DNA from: an uncultured bacterium
GTDB lineage: Bacteria > Fidelibacterota > Marinisomatia > Marinisomatales > UBA1611
Direction: 5' to 3'
NCBI GenBank assembly: GCA_913020665.1
Contig: CAJVZI010000005.1
Coordinates: 1-59,167, forward strand
DNA: 59,167 bases
This document shows positions 48,624-57,323 of this stretch, one piece after another. The translations under genes were made by a program, and so were the position numbers. Every line of letters starts with the position of its first letter. Within the stretch, counting starts at the first letter, position 1. A model generated the notes under the pieces. That model was not told the origin of the DNA. It worked only from the letters and a program-made list of their open reading frames with translations, and made no database searches.

Positions 48624-49073
48624 ATGGAAAACACCGTCGTTGCCACCAACCGAAAAGCCTTCCACGAATATCATATTCTTGAAACTTTTGAGGCTGGTGT
48701 TCAATTAAGAGGCAGTGAGGTAAAAAGTATACGAGAAGGGAAAGCCAGCTTAAAGCAGGCTTATATCTTGATACGGAAAGGAGAAGCCTGGCTTAGAGGT
48801 ACACATATTCCTACTTATAGTCATACGGGTTTTGAAGGCCATGAGCCAGTTAGAGACCGTAAGTTGCTTCTACACAAAAAAGAAATTCAAAGGATCAATT
48901 CAAAGCTGGCAGAAAAAGGATTAACTGCGGTACCCACAAAATTGTATTTTAAAGGAGGCCTGATCAAACTTGAATTTGGTCTTGCGAAGGGTAAAAAATT
49001 ATATGACAAGCGAGATACTAAAAAGAAACGTGATGTTGAAAGAGATATCCAAAGAGCATTGAAAGCAGAATGA
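48624..49073 (+). CDS. smpB: SsrA-binding protein SmpB
   Basis: A 149-residue tmRNA-binding protein that brings tmRNA to stalled ribosomes for trans-translation. Conserved: TNRKAFHEYHILETFEAGVQ, LRGSEVKSIREGKASLKQAY, FEGHEPVRDRKLLLHKKEI and the basic C-terminal tail GKKLYDKRDTKKKRDVERDI, which mimics mRNA in the ribosome channel. No ssrA gene was found in the window. The stop overlaps the tyrS ATG by 4 nt. Confidence 0.97.
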   Translation: MENTVVATNRKAFHEYHILETFEAGVQLRGSEVKSIREGKASLKQAYILIRKGEAWLRGTHIPTYSHTGFEGHEPVRDRKLLLHKKEIQRINSKLAEKGLTAVPTKLYFKGGLIKLEFGLAKGKKLYDKRDTKKKRDVERDIQRALKAE

Positions 49074-50275
49074 AATTTCCCCCCATCAATGAACAGATGG
49101 ATCTGATCAGAAGAGGTGTCGAAGAAATACTTCCCGAAGAAGATCTAGAAAAGAAGCTGGAGAGATCACTTAATAATAATGAACCTCTTATAGCGAAGCT
49201 AGGCTGTGATCCTAGTAGACCTGACCTTCATATTGGACATGGAGTCGTGTTAAGAAAGTTAAGGCACTTTCAAGATCTGGGTCATACTTCAGTATTAGTA
49301 ATTGGCGATTTTACGGCAATGATCGGTGACCCGTCAGGTCGTAATAAAACCAGGCCACAGTTATCCCTTGATGAAGCCAGAAAAAATGCAGAGAGCTATG
49401 TGGATCAAGCTAAAGTAATACTTGATATAAATACTCTAAGAATAAAATATAATTCAGATTGGCTAAATAAAATGAATTTCAATGACGTAGTGAAGTTGTC
49501 CAGCTCTTATACAGTAGCGAGGATGCTTGAGAGGGATGATTTCACAAAACGATTTAAAGCAGAGATTCCCATATCCATTCATGAGTTCTTATATCCTTTG
49601 GCGCAGGCACAGGACTCAGTAGAGTTAAAGGCAGATGTGGAACTTGGAGGAACAGATCAAAAATTCAATCTTCTTGTAGGTAGAGATCTTCAGAAAGATA
49701 ATGGGCAAGATCCACAGTGTATTATAACCACACCATTATTAGAAGGTACAGATGGAATTGAGAAAATGTCTAAATCATATGGTAATGATATTGGCTTACA
49801 GGATTCCCCGGAAGACATGTATGGAAAAACATTATCTATCTCAGATGATATGATCTTAAAGTGGTTTACGCTTGCTGCTGATCGTGATCCATCCGAAGTA
49901 GAAGCTGCTTCTAAAAGGCTAAATGACCCAAGTGTCAACCCTATGGAAGTAAAGCGTGAGCTTGCTCGCAATGTTGTTCAACTCTTTTTTGACGAAGAAA
50001 CAGCTCAAAAAGCAGAAGCGCATTTCAATACGGTGGTAGTAGGTAAAGGCATACCAGATGAAATTCCAGTTTATGAATTGGATTCTGAAGATCTGATCGT
50101 TAATGTGATATTTTCCTCTGGATTACTCAAAAGTAAAGGAGAGGCACGCCGTATGATAAAACAAGGTGCTGTCAGGTTAGATGATAAAAAGATAGATGAT
50201 ATCCAGGCATCCATTTCACCTGGAGATGAACAGATATTAAAAGTAGGGAAAAGACGGTTCTTGAAGGTCACTTGA
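49070..50275 (+). CDS. tyrS: Tyrosyl-tRNA synthetase
   Basis: A 401-residue class I synthetase charging tRNA-Tyr. The Rossmann fold carries the HIGH motif in KLGCDPSRPDLHIGHGVVLR and the KMSKS motif in GIEKMSKSYGNDIGLQ. A C-terminal S4 RNA-binding domain is present (SSGLLKSKGEARRMIKQGAV, RLDDKKIDD). The overall form resembles the TyrZ-like type of ~400 residues. It overlaps smpB by 4 nt and the following phosphatase gene by 1 nt. Confidence 0.96.
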   Translation: MKFPPINEQMDLIRRGVEEILPEEDLEKKLERSLNNNEPLIAKLGCDPSRPDLHIGHGVVLRKLRHFQDLGHTSVLVIGDFTAMIGDPSGRNKTRPQLSLDEARKNAESYVDQAKVILDINTLRIKYNSDWLNKMNFNDVVKLSSSYTVARMLERDDFTKRFKAEIPISIHEFLYPLAQAQDSVELKADVELGGTDQKFNLLVGRDLQKDNGQDPQCIITTPLLEGTDGIEKMSKSYGNDIGLQDSPEDMYGKTLSISDDMILKWFTLAADRDPSEVEAASKRLNDPSVNPMEVKRELARNVVQLFFDEETAQKAEAHFNTVVVGKGIPDEIPVYELDSEDLIVNVIFSSGLLKSKGEARRMIKQGAVRLDDKKIDDIQASISPGDEQILKVGKRRFLKVT

Positions 50276-51888
50276 TGAAAAAAATATGCTTGGGGCTGAC
50301 CTGTGCAGCAGCCCTTAATTTTATTACCTGCACAATATCCCCACCTGGACAACCAAAACTTGTGGTTTTACTAGTTGTAGATCAAATGCGTCCAGACCTG
50401 TTAACAAGATTTGATGATCTTTACAGAGGTGGATTTCGCTGGCTCATAGACCATGGGGTCTGGTTCACGGATACTCACCACGAGCATAGTTACACTGCGA
50501 CCGGTCCAGGACATACTGCCATTGGCTTTGGTCAGTATCCTGGTAAAGTAGGAGTGATCGGTAATAGTTTTTATGATCGTGGGCTGAAAAAAAACGTGAA
50601 CTGTGTAGAAGATCCCAATGCTAAAACGGTCGGCGCAACTTTTGGGGAAGCCCGCTCTTCTGCAAGATACGATTCAAAAGGATTAGGAGATTGGCTTAAA
50701 GCAAGTTCTCCAGGTTCAAAAGTCATATCTATCGGAGGTAAAGACAGAGCCGCATGTCTTCTTGCAGGACAAGACCCCGATCAAGCGATCTATTATAACC
50801 ACATGGGGGCATTTATTTCTTCAGACTATTATGTAGATCAATTACCTCGATGGGCAGAGGATTTTAATAAGAGATTAAAAAATAGTTCATACGGAGATTC
50901 ATTGTGGCACAAGTCATTAGATGATGATCTTTATTTACAATATGCGAGAGAAGACCACTTTTATGGAGAAGAGGATAATTATTTAAGTGAGGATTACTCT
51001 CCCGTATTTCCTATAGGTATGGATGATGGAAAAGATCCCTTAACCGTATTGATGGGTAAGCCTTGGTTCGAGCGTGAGATTCTTGAATTATCTGCCGAAG
51101 CCGTAAAAGGGGAATCCTTAGGCTTGGATAATATTCCTGATATATTATCAATAGGGTTTTCAGCAATGGATTGGATGATACATAGTTATGGACCACACTC
51201 GCAAGAGGTCATGGACGCCTGCATAAAATTGGATAGGTATTTAGGTAATTTTATTGATTTTTTAGATGTACAAGTAGGATTAGAAAATATTTTATTTGTA
51301 TTGACCGCCGATCATGGTGGTCTGCCCCTTCCAGAATTTTTGATTCAAAAAGGTGAAAAAGCTGGAAGGATCAATAAGAAACACATGCAAGAAGCTCTGA
51401 CATGGATCGATGAAGAATGCGAAGAGATGTTTGGTAATAAACTATATCATCGTGAGGGAGGAAATTTCTACCTAAACATAGGTCGAATAAAAAAAGCTAA
51501 TATCAAATTAGATCAGATCTATGATATTGTAGAAAAATACTTGCCAGAGGTTGAAGGAATTGATGGAGTCGCAATTAAGGAAAGGATAATCTCTAGTTCT
51601 AACAATGATAAACTGACAAGAAGAATGAAGAATATGATAAATGAAGAGTTGACACCAGAAATATTTCCTATTGTATCGTCAGGATATCTATATAGAGGGC
51701 CTTATGGTACATCGCATGGCAGTCCGTATGATTATGATACTCACGTTCCTCTAATATTTTCACGTAGTCAATTTAAGGATAAAAGAGATAATTCTCCCCG
51801 CGCTACGGTTGATATCGCACCAACCATTGCTACATATCTTAATGTGGATGTACCTGATTATTGCGATGGGAAAGGAATAGACCTCTAG
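50275..51888 (+). CDS. PafA-type alkaline phosphatase family protein
   Basis: A 537-residue exported phosphatase of the alkaline phosphatase superfamily. Signal peptide at the start with a possible but imperfect lipobox (FITC). The N-terminal block KLVVLLVVDQMRPDLLTRFD provides the first metal Asp, and YTATGPGHTAIGFGQYPG contains the Thr nucleophile (T76) as in PafA. GVIGNSFYDRG and GGKDRAACLLAG match PafA's Asn and Lys-x-Arg phosphate clamp, marking it as a monoesterase. LTADHGGLPLPEF and GTSHGSPYDYDTHVPLIF supply the remaining metal ligands (Asp-His, His). PafA enzymes are known to be insensitive to phosphate repression. The start is the ATG overlapping the tyrS stop (TGATG). Confidence 0.88.
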   Translation: MKKICLGLTCAAALNFITCTISPPGQPKLVVLLVVDQMRPDLLTRFDDLYRGGFRWLIDHGVWFTDTHHEHSYTATGPGHTAIGFGQYPGKVGVIGNSFYDRGLKKNVNCVEDPNAKTVGATFGEARSSARYDSKGLGDWLKASSPGSKVISIGGKDRAACLLAGQDPDQAIYYNHMGAFISSDYYVDQLPRWAEDFNKRLKNSSYGDSLWHKSLDDDLYLQYAREDHFYGEEDNYLSEDYSPVFPIGMDDGKDPLTVLMGKPWFEREILELSAEAVKGESLGLDNIPDILSIGFSAMDWMIHSYGPHSQEVMDACIKLDRYLGNFIDFLDVQVGLENILFVLTADHGGLPLPEFLIQKGEKAGRINKKHMQEALTWIDEECEEMFGNKLYHREGGNFYLNIGRIKKANIKLDQIYDIVEKYLPEVEGIDGVAIKERIISSSNNDKLTRRMKNMINEELTPEIFPIVSSGYLYRGPYGTSHGSPYDYDTHVPLIFSRSQFKDKRDNSPRATVDIAPTIATYLNVDVPDYCDGKGIDL

Positions 51889-51889
51889 C

Positions 51890-52777
51890 ATGCTAATTAT
51901 CAATAACCTAAAAAAGTCCTATGAAGGGGTCAAAGCTGTCAATGATGTCTCATTTAGCGTAGATAAGGGAGACATATATGGATTCTTAGGTCCTAACGGA
52001 GCTGGAAAAACAACCACGATCCGAATGATAATGGGTATTATTCACCCTGATTCAGGAGGAATAGAATTAAATGGCAATGATATTAACTCTCTAAAAAGGC
52101 AGAACCTTGGTTATTTACCTGAGGATAGAGGACTTTATCAAAAACAGAAGCTAGAAGAAACATGCAGATACTTTGGACTCCTTAGGGGTTTAGACGATGA
52201 GGAAGCCAAAACCAAGTCAATGATGTGGTTAGAACGTTTTGGTCTTAAAGACCAAAGAAATAGAAAAATTGAAGAGCTTTCAAAGGGAAACCAGCAAAAG
52301 ATTCAATTTATCTTGTCTCTTTTACATGATCCAGAGTTGATTATAATGGATGAACCATTTACAGGTCTGGATCCTTTAAATCAATTATTATTGAAAGAAA
52401 TAATACAAGAGAAGCAAGATGAGGGGAAGACAATTATTTTCTCTACCCATCAGATGGAACAGGTAGAGAGACTTTGTAATAATATTTGCCTGATCAATCA
52501 GGGTCAGATCGTGATCGAAGGGGCGCTAAAAGATATTCGAAAAAAACATACTAGCGATGCAGTTGAGGTACGTTTTAGTGGTGAGATAGATCCTGACAAA
52601 GCTAATGAGTATTTTCAAGAATTAGAATTAACTGAAAATAGAATGTCAGGTGTCTTGAAAAAGAAACCTGAAGAATTCTTGGGCTGGATAAATACAATCG
52701 TTACAGTAGAGTCTTTTAAACTTAAAGTACCCACTCTGGAACAGATCTTCATAGAGGAAGTGAGAATGGTATCATGA
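51890..52777 (+). CDS. ABC transporter ATP-binding protein (NatA-like)
   Basis: A 295-residue ABC-2 exporter ATPase. Walker A FLGPNGAGKTTTIRMIMGII, signature ELSKGNQQKIQFILSLLHDP, Walker B LIIMDEPFTGLDPL and H-loop TIIFSTHQMEQVERL are all canonical. The C-terminal ~75 residues match the DUF4162 extension seen in NatA-like proteins. The permease that follows overlaps it by 4 nt. It begins 1 nt after the phosphatase stop, so transcription may continue from tyrS. Substrate not determined (Na+ or peptide/lipid export are known for related pairs). Confidence 0.92.
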   Translation: MLIINNLKKSYEGVKAVNDVSFSVDKGDIYGFLGPNGAGKTTTIRMIMGIIHPDSGGIELNGNDINSLKRQNLGYLPEDRGLYQKQKLEETCRYFGLLRGLDDEEAKTKSMMWLERFGLKDQRNRKIEELSKGNQQKIQFILSLLHDPELIIMDEPFTGLDPLNQLLLKEIIQEKQDEGKTIIFSTHQMEQVERLCNNICLINQGQIVIEGALKDIRKKHTSDAVEVRFSGEIDPDKANEYFQELELTENRMSGVLKKKPEEFLGWINTIVTVESFKLKVPTLEQIFIEEVRMVS

Positions 52778-54000
52778 ATCAGATCTGGAAAATAGTTAAA
52801 TGGGAATTTATGAATCGTGTAAAGACGAAATTGTTTTTGATCACTACATTTCTTTTACCTTTCTTAATGGGGGCGATGATGTATCTGCCTACTATTCTTA
52901 TGGATCTTGAGCCAGAAGATGAAACAAGTATAGGGCTTGTGTTTAATGATGATATCGAACCTCTAATGGGTCGTTTCCAGGAGCAATGTGGCGTTTCTTT
53001 GCTGTTGCAAAATGGAGATCCCCAATTCTCCTTTACCAGGATGATCAATGAAAAAGAAGCCCTTGATAGTGTTCTTAGTAAACAACTAGATGGTTATATG
53101 GTAGTTCCATCCAGCGTTGTGGACACAGGTCAGGTTAGATATTTTAGTCAATCTCTAAGTAATATCAAGATATATACTAGTCTAAGGAGGACTCTAAATC
53201 AATTGGTGATTCAGCAAAGAATGCTAGATCAAAATATTGATATTTCACTTGTAGGAGAATTAAGCAGAAAAATAGAATTTGATACATATGAGTTAGATGA
53301 GTTAGGGGAAGCATCGGAAGGGAATGAACTCTCAAGCTTCCTAATACCGTATCTCTTCTTGATGATATTATTTGCAACCATTTTTATGAGCGGGCAGTTA
53401 CTATTACGCTCGGTGATTGAAGAGCGAACTAGTCGTACAATAGAGATTCTACTTTCTTCAGTGACTCCCGATGAGCTTATGAGGGGTAAGATCCTTGGTC
53501 TAGGAGCACTAGGCTTAACTCAGATGGTGTTTTATCTGATATTGGGATTATCAGCGACCCATTACAAAGGATGGGCAGCTATAGAATTCTCGCAGATACC
53601 AATCTTCATGATCTACTTCACAACAGGATATTTGTTCTATGCTTCCATATTTGCTGCAATGGGAACATTCTTCACTTCTGAGCAGGAGGCCCAGCAGTCT
53701 TCAGGCGTGATAAGTATCATAGCAATGCTCCCAATTATTTTTGCATCTTATTTTATCACAAACCCTGGATCATCATTTACAATTATTAGTTCATATATAC
53801 CGCCCTTGACACCTTTTATGATGATCATACGTGTGGGTACTGGCACAGTTGAACTACCAGAACTAGTCTACACAACCACCCTCATGATATTATCATGCGC
53901 GGCTTTATTAAAACTATCAGGAAAAATATTCCGTACGGCTATATTGCTTTATGGTAAAAAAGTAACTTTAAAAGAAATCTTAAAATGGGCTCGCACCTGA
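52774..54000 (+). CDS. ABC-2 type permease (NatB-like)
   Basis: A 408-residue ABC-2 permease with the NatB layout: cytosolic start MNQIWKIVKWEFMNRVKTKL, first helix (LITTFLLPFLMGAMMYLP), a large ~140-residue extracytoplasmic domain, then five to six helices from about residue 185. The elbow/coupling segment LLRSVIEERTSRTIEILLSS is typical. It is the membrane partner of the ATPase just upstream (ATGA overlap). No substrate can be inferred. Confidence 0.88.
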   Translation: MNQIWKIVKWEFMNRVKTKLFLITTFLLPFLMGAMMYLPTILMDLEPEDETSIGLVFNDDIEPLMGRFQEQCGVSLLLQNGDPQFSFTRMINEKEALDSVLSKQLDGYMVVPSSVVDTGQVRYFSQSLSNIKIYTSLRRTLNQLVIQQRMLDQNIDISLVGELSRKIEFDTYELDELGEASEGNELSSFLIPYLFLMILFATIFMSGQLLLRSVIEERTSRTIEILLSSVTPDELMRGKILGLGALGLTQMVFYLILGLSATHYKGWAAIEFSQIPIFMIYFTTGYLFYASIFAAMGTFFTSEQEAQQSSGVISIIAMLPIIFASYFITNPGSSFTIISSYIPPLTPFMMIIRVGTGTVELPELVYTTTLMILSCAALLKLSGKIFRTAILLYGKKVTLKEILKWART

Positions 54001-54042
54001 TTGTTTTTATTACACTGATTTATTAATTAACTTTAACCTTCG

Positions 54043-55074
54043 ATGACATCACTACTCGCGTACTTTTTTACAGCTCTTTTTGTATCTTTCCTCTGTTCCC
54101 TTCTTGAATCAGTTCTTCTGAGTCTATCTATTGCCCATGTGTCTGTTATGGAAAAAGAAGGTGGTAAAGCAGGCAAACTCATGGCAGAATTAAAAGAGAA
54201 TATAAATCGACCACTCGCAGCAATATTAACCATCAATACGATTGCGAATACAGTAGGTGCAGCAGGGGTTGGCGCTCAAACAAATATTATTTACGGTAAT
54301 GAATGGGTCGCACTTGCATCAGGCATACTCACGATGTGTATCCTCATTTTTTCTGAGATCATACCTAAAACCCTAGGTGCGATGTACAGTAAATCATTTG
54401 CCGCTTTTACAGCTTATACCATACGCGGATTGATGCTTATTGCGTGGCCCTTTGTTATTCTTTCCGAAACAATGTCCAGCCTGATGAGTAAGGGTCAGAA
54501 TGGAGGGGGTTTAAAGGCCTCCAGAGAGGAATTGTTAGCCATGGCTGAGATCAGCGAGGATGAAGGATCTATTGATCAGCAAGAAGGCGATATCATTGAA
54601 AACCTTATAAAATTGGATGATATGCCAGTTGAGGATATTATGACACCACGCTCTGTAATGTTCTGTTTAAAGTGTGACGAGACTGTAGGCGAGGTGGTTG
54701 AAAAACATTCACCGATCGCTTTTTCACGCATTCCGGTCTATAAGGAAGACCTTGACCATATTATCGGAATAGTAAATCGATATGATCTTGTAAATAAACA
54801 GGCGGAAGATCAATTCCATATTGTAATGCAGGACCTTATGAAGCCAATCCGCTCTGTTAAAGAAAAAACATCGGTCTCTGATGTTCTGGATCTGTTTGTA
54901 AAGCATAGAGAACAAATGTTTTTTGTAACGGATGACTTTGCTACCACCACTGGTCTAATAACACTTGAAGATGCAATCGAGACCCTGCTAGGTGTTGAAA
55001 TTGTTGACGAACATGATCATGTTGTAGATATGAGAAAGCTTGCGACTGCAAAAATGATGGAAAAGAAAAGCTAA
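54043..55074 (+). CDS. CNNM/CorC-type membrane protein (DUF21 plus CBS pair)
   Basis: A 343-residue inner-membrane protein of the hemolysin-C/CNNM (CorB-like) family. The DUF21 domain (1-~165) holds ~4 helices with the family motifs LLESVLLSLSIAHVSVMEKE, LTINTIANTVGAAGVGAQ and ILIFSEIIPKTLGAMYSKS. It is followed by an acidic helix (EISEDEGSIDQQEGDIIENL), DDMPVEDIMTPRSVMF leading into two CBS domains (~195-320). The usual CorC_HlyC C-terminal domain is essentially absent, so the protein is short. Related CorB/CNNM proteins transport Mg2+ or act in divalent cation balance. Confidence 0.86.
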   Translation: MTSLLAYFFTALFVSFLCSLLESVLLSLSIAHVSVMEKEGGKAGKLMAELKENINRPLAAILTINTIANTVGAAGVGAQTNIIYGNEWVALASGILTMCILIFSEIIPKTLGAMYSKSFAAFTAYTIRGLMLIAWPFVILSETMSSLMSKGQNGGGLKASREELLAMAEISEDEGSIDQQEGDIIENLIKLDDMPVEDIMTPRSVMFCLKCDETVGEVVEKHSPIAFSRIPVYKEDLDHIIGIVNRYDLVNKQAEDQFHIVMQDLMKPIRSVKEKTSVSDVLDLFVKHREQMFFVTDDFATTTGLITLEDAIETLLGVEIVDEHDHVVDMRKLATAKMMEKKS

Positions 55075-55157
55075 TAATATGAGATTTCTTATTCGTTGAG
55101 TTTAGAATTTTTGGTTAATAAATTGGCCGGCTTATTTTTTAGGAGAATAAACTAACA

Positions 55158-55550
55158 ATGGCAAAAAAACAAAAAAGTTTCGCAGATAAGGCTGCTGGTA
55201 ACACTAGCGGTGATTCTGTCTATGTAAAGTATGTAAAGAGTGTGCAGTCTGAAGAAACCGGACGTTGGAGATTTAATGAACAAATGATTCGAATGAATAA
55301 GGGGGAGCAGCTTGACGCAGCTCTAAAACGAATGGATGAAGTAGCCAACCTTGTGGATATTGATCTCAGTGAATTTGCCGAGTCTGAAAAAGTTGATACA
55401 GAGGTTTCAAGTGAGCATCAATCAGAAGAGACAGTTGTTTCTGATAATAATGAAGCAATCGATGATCAAGAATTACAGCCAAATGTTGAAGTAGAGGATA
55501 AGGAGCCTGTTTCTGAAGAAGCAGATTCTAGTGTTGAAGAAGAAGAGTAA
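55158..55550 (+). CDS. Small basic/acidic protein, distantly DUF4295-like
   Basis: A 130-residue protein with a basic, well-ordered first half and a disordered acidic tail (the last ~50 residues are about half Glu/Asp/Ser). The start MAKKQKSFADKAAG and the segment VKYVKSVQSEETGRWRFNEQ recall the short DUF4295 proteins of Bacteroidota/Chlorobiota (MAKK..., VK-S-x-x-TG-x-x-x-F-x-E), which are thought to be ribosome-associated. The resemblance is by eye and weak. A strong AGGAG precedes the ATG. A tRNA-Ser gene begins 24 nt after the stop on the same strand. Confidence 0.5.
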   Translation: MAKKQKSFADKAAGNTSGDSVYVKYVKSVQSEETGRWRFNEQMIRMNKGEQLDAALKRMDEVANLVDIDLSEFAESEKVDTEVSSEHQSEETVVSDNNEAIDDQELQPNVEVEDKEPVSEEADSSVEEEE

Positions 55551-55573
55551 TATTCTACTAAGCAGAGATTTTT

Positions 55574-55661
55574 GGAGAGGTGGCCGAGTGGCTGAAGGCG
55601 CACGCTTGGAAAGCGTGTTTACGTTAATAGCGTAACGTGGGTTCGAATCCCACTCTCTCCG
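55574..55661 (+). tRNA. tRNA-Ser (GGA)
   Basis: An 88-nt class II cloverleaf: acceptor GGAGAGG / TCTCTCC, anticodon arm CACGCTTGGAAAGCGTG with anticodon GGA, long variable arm (TTACGTTAATAGCGTAA), T arm TGGGTTCGAATCCCA, discriminator G. CCA is not encoded (GCA follows). It may share the promoter of the small gene upstream. Confidence 0.96.
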
Positions 55662-55695
55662 CATCAAACTATCAATACAAATTGTGACTAATACT

Positions 55696-56676
55696 ATGAA
55701 ACATCTAACAGCCCTTTTTCTATTAATTATGGTAATTACATCTTGTTCAAATAATGAAAAAAAACAAGAAACAGTAATTATTAAAACTGATACAAAGGAA
55801 CTCGAAGAAGCTCAAAGAGCAAAACTAAAAGCTGAGCGAGAGGCTGCTGAAGCAAAAAGAAAAGCAGACGAGGAAGTATTAAAGGCCCAGGAAGAAGCAA
55901 GAAAAATAAAAGAAGATGCCGAACGACAGGCTGCAGAGGCGAAAAGATTACTAGCTGAAACAGTCAAAAAAGCTCAAGAGGATGCTGATAGACAAACTTC
56001 AGAGGCGAAGCGATTAGCAGCTGAAGAAGTACGAAAAGCTCAAGAGGATGCTGATAGACAAGCTGCAGAGGCGAAGCGATTAGCAGCTGAAGAAGTACGA
56101 AAGCTACAAGAAGCAGCCGAGGCTGAAAAAAAAGCAGCGGAAGCTAAGAAGTTCGCAGAACTGATGGCTGCAGCTGAGGCAAAGAGGTTAGAAGGAGAAG
56201 GAGCATACAAAGACGGTAAAAAAGATGGTGTATGGATGTTTTATGATAAAGAAGGAATTAAAGAGAAAGAGGTACTTTTTGCCGATGGGGTAGATACTTT
56301 ACATACTTATTTCAGTTCTAATGGCAATAAGCTCAAGGAAGGTAAGATGGTAGATGGGAAAGAGGAAGGAAGCTGGACCTTTTATGATGAAAATGGGGTC
56401 AAAGAGCGTGAAACAGAACACAAGTCTGGTAAGGAAGAAGGTATTTATACCATCTTCCATGAAAATGGACAGATGTCAATCCAAGGTCCATATGCAAATA
56501 AATTAAGGATTGGGACATGGACCTGGTGGCATGAAACAGGCGAGAAATGGAAAGAAGGGAATTATGCTGATGATCAGCAAAGGCATGGGACATGGACCAT
56601 ATGGCATAAAGATGGCTCATTGAAAGAAGAAAATATCTATGATAATGGAGATTTTATAAGCAAAAAAGAATATTGA
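55696..56676 (+). CDS. Coiled-coil lipoprotein with C-terminal MORN-like repeats
   Basis: A 326-residue lipoprotein. The signal peptide MKHLTALFLLIMVITSC ends in a good lipobox (ITSC), which favours ATG 55696 over an in-frame GTG at 55684. Residues ~30-160 are an Ala/Glu/Lys/Arg-rich coiled coil of 22-residue repeats (AEAKRLAAEEVRKAQEDADR). Residues ~165-326 hold about five MORN_2-like repeats of the YwqK type (GAYKDGKKDGVWMFYDKEG, GKMVDGKEEGSWTFYDENG, YADDQQRHGTWTIWHKDG). The likely architecture is a lipid-anchored stalk carrying a small beta-sheet head in the periplasm or on the surface; the function is unknown. It sits between two tRNA-Ser genes. Confidence 0.8.
   Translation: MKHLTALFLLIMVITSCSNNEKKQETVIIKTDTKELEEAQRAKLKAEREAAEAKRKADEEVLKAQEEARKIKEDAERQAAEAKRLLAETVKKAQEDADRQTSEAKRLAAEEVRKAQEDADRQAAEAKRLAAEEVRKLQEAAEAEKKAAEAKKFAELMAAAEAKRLEGEGAYKDGKKDGVWMFYDKEGIKEKEVLFADGVDTLHTYFSSNGNKLKEGKMVDGKEEGSWTFYDENGVKERETEHKSGKEEGIYTIFHENGQMSIQGPYANKLRIGTWTWWHETGEKWKEGNYADDQQRHGTWTIWHKDGSLKEENIYDNGDFISKKEY
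55972..56103 (+). repeat. Two near-identical 66-bp tandem repeats in the coiled-coil region
   Basis: Two copies of a 66-bp unit start at 55972 and 56038, differing at only a few bases, and encode 22-residue units (AQEDADRQTSEAKRLAAEEV / AQEDADRQAAEAKRLAAEEV). More diverged copies precede them. The near identity at DNA level shows a recent duplication, or ongoing length variation by slippage or recombination. Confidence 0.9.
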
Positions 56677-56708
56677 TTTATACTACATTTTTAAAAAACT
56701 TCTTTGTT

Positions 56709-56797
56709 GGAGGGGTGGCAGAGTCTGGCTGAATGCACTGGTCTTGAAAACCAGCAAGGGTTTACGCCCTTCGGGGGTTCGAATCCCTCCCCCTCCG
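56709..56797 (+). tRNA. tRNA-Ser (TGA)
   Basis: An 89-nt class II cloverleaf: acceptor GGAGGGG / CCCCTCC, D arm with GGCTGAATGCA, anticodon arm CTGGT-CTTGAAA-ACCAG giving anticodon TGA, long variable arm, T arm GGGGGTTCGAATCCCTC, discriminator G; CCA not encoded. A run of T residues follows shortly after the 3' end and may end the transcript. Confidence 0.95.
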
Positions 56798-56858
56798 CAC
56801 TTTTTTTGTAAGGTTTCTAAATTAAAAACTACTTTTAGTTCACCAGTGAATAAATAAA

Positions 56859-57206
56859 ATGACTGATTTGCTCAATATATGGGTTGAAAAAATAAGGACA
56901 AATGATGCCTCTCAGGTGGCAGGGTTATACCACAGAGAAGGATTGTTGCTTGGGACTTTTTCTAATATTGAAAGAAAAGGTCACGAATTAATATTGGACT
57001 ATTTTAAAGATTTATTGTCTTCACAAGTGGATGTTAAAATAATTACAAAACATGAATATAAAGCTGAATCCATTTCTACTGCCTCTGGTCTTTATAATTT
57101 TGAAGTCAATGATAGTATAATTGAAGCAAGATTTTCTTTCGTCTTTGTAAAAAGTAAAGAAGATTGGAAGATCTTATCTCATCACTCTTCCGTATTACCT
57201 AAATAA
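56859..57206 (+). CDS. NTF2-like / SnoaL-type small protein
   Basis: A 115-residue protein with the cone-shaped NTF2-like pattern: helix MTDLLNIWVEKIRTNDASQV, VAGLYHREGLLLGTFSNIER (strand with the usual D/HxxG-like turn), GHELILDYFKDLLSSQ, and the curved-sheet end ARFSFVFVKSKEDWKILSHH. Similar stand-alone proteins are grouped with SnoaL/DUF4440 and CaMKII-association-like families and range from enzymes to ligand binders. No function can be assigned here. Divided from the tRNA-Ser by ~60 nt. Confidence 0.75.
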   Translation: MTDLLNIWVEKIRTNDASQVAGLYHREGLLLGTFSNIERKGHELILDYFKDLLSSQVDVKIITKHEYKAESISTASGLYNFEVNDSIIEARFSFVFVKSKEDWKILSHHSSVLPK

Positions 57207-57323
57207 AATAAAACCCAAAGCAATTCGTAAAAGAAAACCAGAAAGGTGGTTTAAAGAATCTAATCTAGGATTTGATGATTCCAGTTTTAAACTTTCTCTA
57301 TTTAGATGCTAGGTGGTAGCGAT

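Noticed and set aside
55473-55667. Minus-strand frame across the acidic-tail gene and tRNA-Ser
   Set aside because: It reads through a tRNA in antisense and has no coding features.
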